NCBI GenBank assembly: GCA_945862285.1
Contig: CAMAYN010000016.1
Location: 1-34,869, forward strand
Direction of reading: 5' to 3'
Length of the DNA stretch: 34,869 nucleotides
Origin: Akkermansia muciniphila
GTDB lineage: Bacteria > Verrucomicrobiota > Verrucomicrobiia > Verrucomicrobiales > Akkermansiaceae
Part shown: in pieces, positions 26,801-33,195 of the stretch
Layout of the letters: each line of letters opens with the position of its first letter
Numbering within the stretch: position 1 is the first letter of the stretch
The notes under the pieces: model-generated
What the model saw: only the letters and a program-made list of their open reading frames with translations
What the model was told of the DNA's origin: nothing
The model's database searches: none
Position numbers and translations under genes: made by a program

Positions 26801-28055
26801 TGCCGGACTAACAAAAATCCCACCCCAGTTTCACACGCAAATCATTGAAACCCTTTGTTCCCATCAAGAAGGAGCGAAGGCCATCGTAGCCGCTTGCCAA
26901 CGAAAAAGCCTCAACGCCGCCGACCTCAACAGCATCGCCCTCAATCGCCTGCAAACGATCCTCGGCACCGACCCCGACTTACAAAAACTCCTCTCCCAAC
27001 TCGGCGACAAATTCCGCCCCGTTCTCCAACTCAACGGCAAGCACGACGCTTTCATCTCTACCTCCATCAATCTCAGCGGCCCCTTCACCATCGAGGCATG
27101 GGTCAAACTCGAACCCGGTATCGACAACAACGACAGCCTCGGCGGAGCGCCTGAGCTTCTCGACATCAATTTTTTCAACACACAAGTTCACGTCTTCGGC
27201 GGCAGTAAGATGGGCAACGTCATCGTTTCGCAAAAGAAAATCATCGCCGATCTATGGACGCACATCGCCGTCACCCGCGATGCCAAAGGCCTCTGCAAAA
27301 TCTACCTCAATGGTGAACTCGACAACGACCAATCCAAAGCCCTGCCACAGGACATTCCGAACTTCCGCATCGCCTGGAGCGGGCCAAAAAATGGCACGCA
27401 CGGTCAATTTGCCGAATACCGCATCTGGAATCTTGAGCGCAGCAGCGAGGAAATCCGCGCATACTTCGACCGCAGCATTCCCGCAAGCGACAGCATCCTT
27501 TCCTACTACGGCCACAACGACCAAGGCTGGGGCAAGACCTCTCCAGCCGCATCGTTGATCCGCACCCTCGACCTTCCTCCGGTGATGAGCCTAACGCAGA
27601 GCATCGACTTCGATAAAAAATACCAGCACTTCCTCACCCTCGCCAAATCCCCCGGCGACATCGAAAACGGCAAAGCCCTCTCCGCGCTCTGTGCCGCCTG
27701 CCATCAATTCGGCAACACCGGCGGCAACATGGGCCCGAACCTCAGCGCCGTTGGCTCCATGGGACCCGAAGCCATCGTCCGCAACATCCTCACGCCCAAT
27801 GCCGCCATCGAACCCGGCTACCGCATCTACCGCGTCACCCTCAAAGACGGATCGCTCATCGATGCCTTCTATGTCAGCGAAGATAAAAACGCCATCGTCA
27901 TTCGCCAAATGGGCGCCACAGACCGCCGCATCGAGCGCAAAGACATCGCCGCAACCCAATTCCTCCGCCAAAGCCTCATGCCGGAAGGCCTGCTCGATTC
28001 CTTCACCGACGACCAAAAGAAAGACCTCTTCAGCTACCTGATGTCGTTGAAATAG
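23835..28055 (+). CDS. Large secreted DUF1080 / PVC dehydrogenase / HEAT / LamG / cytochrome c fusion
   Basis: A 1406-aa exported protein starting at ATG 23835 (signal MKHVFVFLATLLPCLAQ); the track start at 23715 is too early. Domains in order: DUF1080/3-keto-disaccharide hydrolase-like (about residues 18-205, SLFDGKSLQGWQARAG); PVC membrane-bound dehydrogenase propeller (TIGR02604-like, about 225-640, FHLPPGFAIDLVTAEDP); HEAT-like helical repeats (about 650-1080); LamG/concanavalin-like (about 1090-1240, SGPFTIEAWVKLEPG); and a C-terminal haem-binding domain (TIGR02603-like) with CAACH near residue 1286 and NMGPNLSAVG. It probably binds and oxidises a 3-keto-sugar or related glycoside at the cell surface and passes electrons to its own haem. 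It is the last gene of the operon. Confidence 0.9.
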   Translation: MKHVFVFLATLLPCLAQEVSLFDGKSLQGWQARAGEEKWWRVDDGCIVGGSLTEKTTYNTFLSSEKTYQNFDLTFKVKMEKGDGFINSGLQLRSIRVPNNSEMSGYQVDIGIGWWGKMYDESRRNRVIAEPIDANAIKATAKDWDWNDYRILCEGKRIRSWINGVAALDYTEADPAIPQSGLIGLQAHSGGKFLVRFKDIVIKELPATAQYQGAPPAKKSPIEHAQPRTPQEQRAAFHLPPGFAIDLVTAEDPAIPAGKFISVAFDQRGRMWTHTALEYPVDSNENSSVSDALFASKAKDKILIFNRENVFQEKLPDAGLRANHIFADGLAIPLGILPWGDGSSCYAQHGRDIVKLTDTNNDNQADQREVILEGFGVQDSHLFPHQFTRAPGGWIWMAQGAFNYSNVKRPQDPKEKAVKFDQTRMSRFRRDGSEFEITSNGPCNIWGLVMDRNGEAFIQEANDFGYGVMPFHEYANYPGCSNGQWKSYAPEFPGTFVKQRFGGTGLSGLCLTDSSEAFPAPYGNLMLVANPITSCINAVTMTRDQPSPDHYLTDWQFYKIDDFLTCDDPWFRPVAITLGPDGCVYIVDWYNKIISHNEVPRTHPDRDKLRGRIWRIRHEKQKLFTVPDFTKLDGATLEKILQSPSLTQTQIAAQTLADRKITAKDLSHVPALMTATPSLAQLEQTATSPDKHLRRETARALAEAPSLAPALLQLRKDPDKNVRREALTSIGYWLGKSEDKKSLFFTMLDFDLSEINSPIAKSTRSGMIRVREAYDREFERYVIRLILERHTTSLAEFLQSEDAKKLPTESFLLAALALPANQAAPLVASVMEKINRIPNPQEVLLLVQAIEQPGVANILQTHLKSPTSSKAIIDALLANKTRIAPERIESLIHTTVDELLQGNADNLKRGIELSSAFGLKNASRRLHSIALDGKDLPNRIAALDALAAQKCANPIPLASLIDSGSPELALAAARALANSREQDAGQATIAGLTKIPPQFHTQIIETLCSHQEGAKAIVAACQRKSLNAADLNSIALNRLQTILGTDPDLQKLLSQLGDKFRPVLQLNGKHDAFISTSINLSGPFTIEAWVKLEPGIDNNDSLGGAPELLDINFFNTQVHVFGGSKMGNVIVSQKKIIADLWTHIAVTRDAKGLCKIYLNGELDNDQSKALPQDIPNFRIAWSGPKNGTHGQFAEYRIWNLERSSEEIRAYFDRSIPASDSILSYYGHNDQGWGKTSPAASLIRTLDLPPVMSLTQSIDFDKKYQHFLTLAKSPGDIENGKALSALCAACHQFGNTGGNMGPNLSAVGSMGPEAIVRNILTPNAAIEPGYRIYRVTLKDGSLIDAFYVSEDKNAIVIRQMGATDRRIERKDIAATQFLRQSLMPEGLLDSFTDDQKKDLFSYLMSLK

Positions 28056-28107
28056 TAGATGGCATTTTCGCGAGGTCCCCACCGCAGGTGTAATTGCCCC
28101 TCCCGCT

Positions 28108-28150
28108 CATTTTATCCCAACGGGATTGCGTCCCAAAGCCTAGGGTTGGG
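28108..28150. repeat. Fragment of a PVC-type intergenic repeat (CCCAACGGGATTGC motif)
   Basis: TTATCCCAACGGGATTGCGTCCC is followed by a second part, CCTAGGGTTGGG. The first part contains a small hairpin, ATCCC-AAC-GGGAT (28114-28126), and the second CCCAA/TTGGG arms (28132-28136 and 28146-28150). In one plus frame it encodes NGIASQSLGL, which resembles the NPxGIASxSPGL peptides often mis-annotated from intergenic repeats in planctomycete and verrucomicrobial genomes. That is from memory. It lies between the large fusion gene and the convergent ArsR gene. Confidence 0.45.
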
Positions 28151-28198
28151 TATCGGGTGGGATCGGATCTCACGTCATGTTGACGACAGGGCATACCC

Positions 28199-28504
28199 CT
28201 ATTCATTCGTGCGTGAGGGCTTCAGGCGCAGCAAACACATCCCGAAATCCACCACCCGCTCCTCAGCAGAAGCCAAGAACTGCGGTGGAATCGAATATTG
28301 CCCCGCACGATTCCGCTTTACCAACCCATTCTTATGCAAAATCCGCAAATGCGGTGCCAAGGTATTCGCCCGCACGCCCACCCGCTCAGCGATCTCTACC
28401 GTCATCAAGGCCTCACCCCGCGCTAACACCTGCAAAGCCCGCAAACGCTTCACATGACCTAGGCACTTTGCCAACTGACTCATCGAAATGATCCCTTCGC
28501 TCAT
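28199..28504 (-). CDS. ArsR-like winged-helix transcriptional regulator
   Basis: A 101-aa protein with a winged-helix DNA-binding fold: SQLAKCLGHVKRLRALQVLA, then the recognition region EIAERVGVRANTLAPHLRIL and KNGLVKRNRAGQYSIPP. ArsR-type regulators usually repress nearby genes and are released by metal or redox ligands. Only two cysteines are present and no ELxCxC metal site is visible, so it may be a non-metal type. It is convergent with the large fusion gene, and its start faces the 21-bp array at 28531-28803. Its own promoter must lie within or next to that array. Confidence 0.88.
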   Translation of the reverse strand: MSEGIISMSQLAKCLGHVKRLRALQVLARGEALMTVEIAERVGVRANTLAPHLRILHKNGLVKRNRAGQYSIPPQFLASAEERVVDFGMCLLRLKPSRTNE

Positions 28505-28530
28505 AAAAACAAGCCAACAATAGAGAAAAT

Positions 28531-28803
28531 ATCACCAAAAGCAACAAAAAAATTCCCCATAACAGGATAAAAACATCCTCTTACAATTTAGCAATATCCC
28601 TGCACATTGCAGCAATTCACTCTTAAGCAAGAGTAATACCCTATTAAAGTAACATAACGTCCTTGTATATATAAGCAACGTATCTTTAGACAAAAACATC
28701 GTCCTTTTCCATGAATGCAATGCGTTCTTACAATAAATTATCATCCTTTTAGAAAAAAATAACATCCCCTAACAAGAAAACAATGTGTTCTTCCACTCAA
28801 ACA
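28531..28803. repeat. Degenerate 21-bp tandem repeat array, about 13 units, AT-rich
   Basis: From 28573 to 28803 there are 11 consecutive units of exactly 21 bp, plus two weaker ones from 28531. Written on the minus strand, the shared pattern is TGCTTnnnTGTAAnAGGATG; examples on the plus strand are ACATCCTCTTACAATT, ACGTCCTTGTATATAT, TCGTCCTTTTCCATGA and TCATCCTTTTAGAAAA. The period is the same as in the array at 17200, and the minus-strand pattern shares TGTAnnAGGA-like bases with it. Track ORF 28532-28765 (minus) is just the array translated as heptads. The array occupies most of the DNA upstream of the ArsR gene. Phased A-tracts 21 bp apart could curve the DNA. Confidence 0.8.
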
Positions 28804-29373
28804 ACGAGCAATGCACCAATTCTACCCAAGCCGAATGAGGCGACACCAAAAATCGAATGGCGAAACAACATCCACAAAAATCCCCCCAGCACCATTTTTC
28901 CCTTTCCATCCAGGCCACTTCCCGCTACGAACTGTTCAAAACGACACCCACACATGCGCTACATGGCCTCACCACTGCAAAGCCTCCTCACCACCTACCG
29001 CAAAGCCTCCCTAGGGCACATCAAGCGCCAATATGTAAGCATCGCAAAAGACAGCGAAATCATGAACGATCCCAAGTATTCTCTAGAGTTAATCCTCAGC
29101 GTCATCACCGTAAGGCAAGAAACCAACAAAATCGTGGCAAGTTTACCAGCAATGAATATCTAAAATCATGAGCGACAACGTAATCCGAAAAATTCGCCAT
29201 GACACGACTGGGTTGCAAATTCGTGAGTGCTATCAATGAAACAAAGCCAAACAATCATGAAACGAACGACTCTCTTTCGCAGTCTGACGTCCCCAATTTT
29301 TCTTTCTGATGACTGAGTATCTTCACCCCATTTACCTCGTATTGTGCATTACGCAAAATTCCGGCTTGCAATC
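28804..29373. other. Long gene-free stretch between 21-bp array and TAC operon
   Basis: I could not support a gene here. Track ORFs 28783-29163 and 28857-29171 overlap in different frames on the plus strand, are rich in Pro, His and Lys, have no recognisable domain, and start in or at the edge of the 21-bp array. The first few hundred bases have a loose CC/CA-rich texture with weak continuation of the array phase (for example AACATCCACAAAAATCCCC near 28867). A repeated GCAAAGCCTCC occurs at 28977 and 29000. From 29161 on the stretch carries stop codons in most frames. Confidence 0.5.
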
Positions 29374-29389
29374 GGTATCATCTGATACC
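29374..29389. promoter_or_regulatory. Candidate operator palindrome upstream of the TAC operon
   Basis: GGTATCA-TC-TGATACC is a perfect 7-bp inverted repeat with a 2-bp centre, ending 34 bp before the first start codon of the toxin-antitoxin-chaperone operon. MqsA-type antitoxins bind short palindromes in their own promoter through the HTH domain, so autoregulation by the downstream MqsA-like protein is a reasonable inference. I found no convincing -35/-10 pair. Confidence 0.6.
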
Positions 29390-29423
29390 AAATTGACCTC
29401 GTCGCTATGAAAAACACACACCC

Positions 29424-29828
29424 ATGCACCGCAGACCATCCCACAAGGAGCTTAGCAAGAAGCTGGATCAGGCGAAAGAAGCTCTGACGGCAGGTCGCGT
29501 CCTGATTGCTAACGAACAGAAGCATTTTCAGCCTGACATGCAGGAATGCCGCAGCGCGACAAGCAAAGCACACTTCCACCGAATCTTGGAGTTCTTGGAA
29601 GAAATTGCGGCAGATGGAGGTGCCGATTGTTACGTTGGCCGCTATCCCCCCTACAAGTGTTATGAAAAGAACTTTGAAAACGATGAACTCTACGCCTTTT
29701 CCTGGCAGAGCCCACGCATGAAAAAGCGGATGTATCTCAAATTTGGCATACGAACTACAAAAGCAGAAGAACCTTGGTATATTTACCTCAATTGTCATGA
29801 AGACCAACCCGAAAAGAAAAATCGCTAG
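29424..29828 (+). CDS. Putative toxin of unrecognised family in a TAC operon
   Basis: A 134-aa basic protein. I do not recognise its family; the toxin role is inferred from position as the first gene before an MqsA-like antitoxin and a SecB-like chaperone. The N-terminal 60 residues are helical (KELSKKLDQAKEALTAGRVL). The second half contains ADCYVGRYPPYKCYEKN and ends with strands RMYLKFGIRT and PWYIYLNCHED. That ending loosely recalls the last strands of MqsR/RelE-like RNases (YLKF... then HED), but it is not a clear MqsR. The start at 29424 is the only in-frame ATG. Its 3' end overlaps the antitoxin gene by 32 bp, typical of coupled toxin-antitoxin pairs. Confidence 0.6.
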   Translation: MHRRPSHKELSKKLDQAKEALTAGRVLIANEQKHFQPDMQECRSATSKAHFHRILEFLEEIAADGGADCYVGRYPPYKCYEKNFENDELYAFSWQSPRMKKRMYLKFGIRTTKAEEPWYIYLNCHEDQPEKKNR

Positions 29829-30390
29829 GTGGCAGCCACCAGGCGAATGCCTTGCCTGCGGCAGTGAGTCCGGCTTGTTGCGTCACCGTATCAGCTCGGA
29901 CAAAGTGGTGCATGGCGAGACATTTCACGTATCGCACCACGGCTACGAGTGCCGCGACTGCGGCTTCACCTTCCTCGGTCCTGAGGAAATGGATGAAGCC
30001 GTGCGCGCCGCCGTGGTAGCCTACCAGACCAAACACGATCTTTTGACCGCATTGGAATTGCGCGATCTGCGCAAAAAAATGAAATGGTCACAAACCGATC
30101 TAGCTCGCTACAGCGGTCTGGGCATCGCCACCATCAAGCGCCTAGAGCTCGGCTGCAACGTGCAAACCAAATCCAACAACGCCGCATTGGTGCAGTGCCT
30201 CAGTCAAGATCAGCCGATTGGTGAGACGCTGGAATGGGAAACGGCTTATCACAACGACATCCCTTCCATAGTAGATGCAGCCAAGCCTCCGTCTCTCATG
30301 TCGAATCTTAGTTGGATTTCGCTCCCGAAGATCATCTGTGCCGAACCCTCAGAAAACCGCTTCGAGGATTTGTTAGTTCCCGTTTACTAG
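29797..30390 (+). CDS. MqsA-like antitoxin: YgiT-type zinc finger, HTH and C-terminal extension
   Basis: A 197-aa protein starting at ATG 29797 inside the toxin gene; the track start at 29743 is further upstream and less likely. The N-terminal YgiT-type zinc finger has Cys pairs CLAC and CRDC (about residues 18-21 and 52-55). An Xre-type helix-turn-helix follows at about 82-130 (LRDLRKKMKWSQTDLARYSG, then LGIATIKRLELG). This order is that of MqsA. Unlike MqsA of E. coli (131 aa), it has a roughly 60-residue tail with exposed hydrophobic residues (SLMSNLSWISLPK), which I interpret as a chaperone-addiction (ChAD) segment. The SecB-like gene begins 10 bp downstream. Confidence 0.85.
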   Translation: MKTNPKRKIARWQPPGECLACGSESGLLRHRISSDKVVHGETFHVSHHGYECRDCGFTFLGPEEMDEAVRAAVVAYQTKHDLLTALELRDLRKKMKWSQTDLARYSGLGIATIKRLELGCNVQTKSNNAALVQCLSQDQPIGETLEWETAYHNDIPSIVDAAKPPSLMSNLSWISLPKIICAEPSENRFEDLLVPVY

Positions 30391-30400
30391 AATCAAAATC

Positions 30401-30820
30401 ATGCTAAGCCAACTTCAATTGCACAAACAGGTGCTCTTACGTTTTGCCATCGAAGCCAAGACCCTGCCCAGCGAGGAGTTAGGCGACGAATACGACATGA
30501 AAACGCAAATCTCCGTTCCGGCATTCTCGGAAGCGGATCAAATGTGGGTCATCGGTCTGCGCATGGAATTTGGTCCTGACAAAGAGGCGACAAAGCCCAC
30601 GCCTTATCACGGTGAGTGCGAGATGCACGGGTACTTTTCGATCCACGAGAGTGTGCCCGAGGCGAAACGACAAGAGTTTTTGCAAATGAATGCAGGAGCC
30701 ATCCTTTACGGTATGATGCGTGAATGGGTCGCCCAATCCACTTCTCGCAGCCTTCACGGCATCCACTATCTACCCACCCTTGACGCCCGCTGTTTCATCC
30801 CAGTGAAGGTGATGTCGTGA
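30401..30820 (+). CDS. SecB-like chaperone of a toxin-antitoxin-chaperone (TAC) system
   Basis: A 139-aa protein with the SecB fold signature: VLLRFAIEAKTL (first strand), a YHGECEMHGYFSIHES strand pair, and a C-terminal NAGAILYGMMREWVAQSTSR helix followed by LPTLDARCFIP. The last block aligns by eye with the canonical SecB block (for example NILFPYAREC in E. coli). In TAC systems such as HigBAC and MqsRAC, a SecB-like protein binds the ChAD tail of the antitoxin, protecting it from degradation. It is the third gene of the operon, 10 bp after the antitoxin stop. It could also act as a general export chaperone, but its position argues for the TAC role. Confidence 0.82.
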   Translation: MLSQLQLHKQVLLRFAIEAKTLPSEELGDEYDMKTQISVPAFSEADQMWVIGLRMEFGPDKEATKPTPYHGECEMHGYFSIHESVPEAKRQEFLQMNAGAILYGMMREWVAQSTSRSLHGIHYLPTLDARCFIPVKVMS

Positions 30821-30972
30821 GCTTACTGATTTCTTCGTAGCAACAGCGAGCAATAATTTATCCCAGATGTGATCAAAGAAAAATCGCCCAACCCCCTCGA
30901 CGATTTCTTCCGTTGTTATTTCCCTTTTTCTCCATGGATGCCTCTCATTTTATGCTAGGACGAAGACAACAC

Positions 30973-32520
30973 TCACGCCTCGATGACGATGCGGGGGAAG
31001 ACGGGGCTGGGTTTTTGGATGGTGTGGCCGTTGGGTAACATGCCCCAGGTGAGGTCGGGGAGTTTGTTTTCTAGCAAACCTGGGAGGTCGATCTGGGCGG
31101 CGAGTTTGGCGGCGGCATCGGGGAGGACGGGCGAGAGCATGACGGCGCAGTGGGCGACGCTTTCGGCAAGGTGATAGAGCACTGTGGCGACGCGTTCTTT
31201 GTTGTCGGGATTTTTATTCATTTCCCAAGGCTTCATGCGCTCGGCGTAGATGTTGCAGTTGACGACGTGACGATTGAGGGCTTCGAGGGCTTTGGCGACA
31301 TCGAAGTTTTCCATGGCATCACGGTAGTTTTTATGCGAGTCGGTGAGCGATTGTTGTAACGTGTGGTCTTCTTCTTGTAACGGCTGGTAGCAATGCAGCA
31401 CGCCTGCGGTGAAGCGTTGGCTCATGTTGAGGGCGCGATTGCAGAGGTTGCCAAGTTCGTTGGCGAGCTCGGTATTGAAAAGCATGACGAGGCGTTCGAC
31501 GTCGAAATCGCTATCGCGACCAATGACGATGTCGCGGCAAAGGTAGTAGCGCAGGGCATCGGTACCGAAGCGGTCGGCGAGTTCGTTCGGGTCAACGATG
31601 TTGCCGAGGGATTTTGACATTTTTTCGCCGCGGATGTTCCACCAGCCGTGGACGAGGAGGCGGGGCATTTGCGCATCGGTGAAGCCCATGGCGTGGAGCA
31701 TGCAATACCAGTAAATGCCGTGGGCGGGGACCATGATGTCTTTGCCGATGACGTGGACGACGTTTTGCCATGTGGTGGCGAAGTCCGGGAAGGTGGATTC
31801 TTTGCCACCGTAGCCGACGAAGCTGATGTAGTTGATGAGGGCGTCAAACCAGACGTAGGTGACGTAATCAGGATCGAAGGGGATCTCGATACCCCAGCTC
31901 ATGCGGGCTTTGGGGCGGGAGATGCAGAGGTCGAGGCTGGTGTTACGGGCAATGGCGTTGGTGAGCTCTGCCTTGCGGAAAGTGGGGAGGATGGCATCGT
32001 TTTTTTCGAGAAATTCCTGCAACCATGAGGTGTGGGCACTGAGGCGGAAGTACCAATTTTCCTCTTGGATTTCCACGACTTCTCCCCACTCCGGGCCAAA
32101 GTTCCCTTGTTCATCGCGGTCGCGATCGGTGAGGAATTGTTCTTGGCGCACGGAGTAGAAGCCGCTGTAGGCTTTTTTGTAGAGTTCGCCTTTGTCTTTA
32201 AGGTCGGTGAGGATGTCCTGCACGCAGTGTTTGTGGCGTGGATCAGTCGTGGCGGCCCAGCCGTCGTAGTGGACGCCGGTTTTTTCCCAGAGGGCAAGAA
32301 ATCCGGCGGTGATACGCTCGACGTAGGCGGCTGGTGTTTCGCCTTCTTTGGCGGCGGTTTGCTCGACTTTTTGGCCGTGTTGATCGACTCCCGTTAGGAA
32401 AAACACCGGATTTCCGCTGAGCCGTTGGTAGCGAGCGAGAACGTCGGTGAGGATTTTTTCGTAGGCGTGGCCGATGTGCGGCTTGCCGTTGGTGTAGTCG
32501 ATGGCGGTGGTGAGGAGCAT
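30973..32520 (-). CDS. metG: Methionine--tRNA ligase (short form)
   Basis: Class I aminoacyl-tRNA synthetase that charges tRNA-Met for initiation and elongation. The HIGH motif is at residues 15-18 (HIGH in KPHIGHAYEK) and the KMSKS motif is in RGEKMSKSLGN. The VWFDALINYISF block and the helical C-terminal anticodon-binding domain are present. At 515 aa it lacks the C-terminal EMAP-II-like tRNA-binding extension and shows no Cys-rich zinc knuckle insert. The start at 32520 follows family practice. It begins 19 bp after the cyclophilin stop, so the two are probably co-transcribed. Confidence 0.96.
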   Translation of the reverse strand: MLLTTAIDYTNGKPHIGHAYEKILTDVLARYQRLSGNPVFFLTGVDQHGQKVEQTAAKEGETPAAYVERITAGFLALWEKTGVHYDGWAATTDPRHKHCVQDILTDLKDKGELYKKAYSGFYSVRQEQFLTDRDRDEQGNFGPEWGEVVEIQEENWYFRLSAHTSWLQEFLEKNDAILPTFRKAELTNAIARNTSLDLCISRPKARMSWGIEIPFDPDYVTYVWFDALINYISFVGYGGKESTFPDFATTWQNVVHVIGKDIMVPAHGIYWYCMLHAMGFTDAQMPRLLVHGWWNIRGEKMSKSLGNIVDPNELADRFGTDALRYYLCRDIVIGRDSDFDVERLVMLFNTELANELGNLCNRALNMSQRFTAGVLHCYQPLQEEDHTLQQSLTDSHKNYRDAMENFDVAKALEALNRHVVNCNIYAERMKPWEMNKNPDNKERVATVLYHLAESVAHCAVMLSPVLPDAAAKLAAQIDLPGLLENKLPDLTWGMLPNGHTIQKPSPVFPRIVIEA

Positions 32521-32539
32521 TAGAGCAGGATAGATAAAA

Positions 32540-33085
32540 TTAGCGACGATCGAGGATGGAATTCCAGTGCTCGAGGTTGTCTTTTTGTAATTCGAAGAGG
32601 GCGGTGGTGTCGTCGTGGATGGTGATGGAGGTGATCTTGTCGCCTACACCGTTGTGGCGGCAGCCAGGTTCGCCGGTGTTGTGTTTGCCGGTGATGTTTT
32701 TTACTACATCGAGTGGGGAAGTGACTTCGCCGAAGACGGAGTGGCGGCGGTCGAGGAATGGCGTGGGCACGGTGGTGATGAAGAACTGGGAACCGTTGGT
32801 ACCAGGGCCAGCGTTGGCCATGGAGAAGATGCCGGGTTTGTTATGAAGGAGTTCGGGATGGAATTCGTCGGCAAACTTATAGCCAGGGCCGCCGCGTCCG
32901 GTTTCGGTGGGGTCGCCGCCTTGGATCATGAAGCGATCGATGACGCGGTGGAAGGCGACGTTATCGTAGTAACCACGCTTGGCGAGGTTGAGGAAATTGG
33001 CGCAGGTAAGTGGTGCTTTTGAGGCGAATAGAGTGGCGCGAACGTCGCCCGCGGTGGTGTGTAGTGTGATGGTAATGTCTGACAT
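32540..33085 (-). CDS. Cyclophilin-type peptidyl-prolyl cis-trans isomerase
   Basis: A 181-aa cytoplasmic cyclophilin; the ATG at 33085 (MSDITITLHTTAGDVRATLF) is preferred over 33094. Catalytic-site motifs are present: FHRVIDRFMIQGGDPT, SMANAGPGTNGSQFFIT and PFLDRRHSVFGEV, with the active-site Arg in FHR. There is no signal peptide, so it is a folding helper in the cytoplasm, as with PpiB. It is slightly longer than E. coli PpiB because of a C-terminal tail. It is upstream of metG on the same strand. Confidence 0.95.
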   Translation of the reverse strand: MSDITITLHTTAGDVRATLFASKAPLTCANFLNLAKRGYYDNVAFHRVIDRFMIQGGDPTETGRGGPGYKFADEFHPELLHNKPGIFSMANAGPGTNGSQFFITTVPTPFLDRRHSVFGEVTSPLDVVKNITGKHNTGEPGCRHNGVGDKITSITIHDDTTALFELQKDNLEHWNSILDRR

Positions 33086-33140
33086 GACGCGCATCCATAG
33101 CGCGGATTTTGGCGTTGGTAAATGCCTGAATTAAAGAAAA

Positions 33141-33171
33141 ATAGCGCGTGAATGATGAATCCACGCGCTAT
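33141..33171 (-). terminator. Strong intrinsic terminator for the cytochrome b562-like gene
   Basis: A perfect 10-bp stem, ATAGCGCGTG and CACGCGCTAT, with an 11-nt loop lies 24 bp after the stop of the minus-strand b562-like gene. On the minus strand the stem runs into a T-rich tract (TATTTTTCTTT). It also separates this gene from the cyclophilin start. Confidence 0.88.
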
Positions 33172-33195
33172 AAAAATCAGCGATGGAAGGAAAAA

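Noticed and set aside
27591-28082. 163-aa minus-strand ORF under the large fusion gene
   Set aside because: Antisense shadow of the cytochrome domain of a clear gene.
28532-28765. 77-aa minus-strand ORF, Leu/Phe/Lys-rich
   Set aside because: It is the AT-rich 21-bp array read in one frame.
28783-29171. Overlapping plus-strand ORFs of 126 and 104 aa
   Set aside because: No family, odd composition, mutually overlapping, no good start context; described as gene-free stretch.
30880-30920. Terminator after the SecB-like gene
   Set aside because: AAATCG/CGATTT forms only a 6-bp stem with a 14-nt loop; too weak to call.
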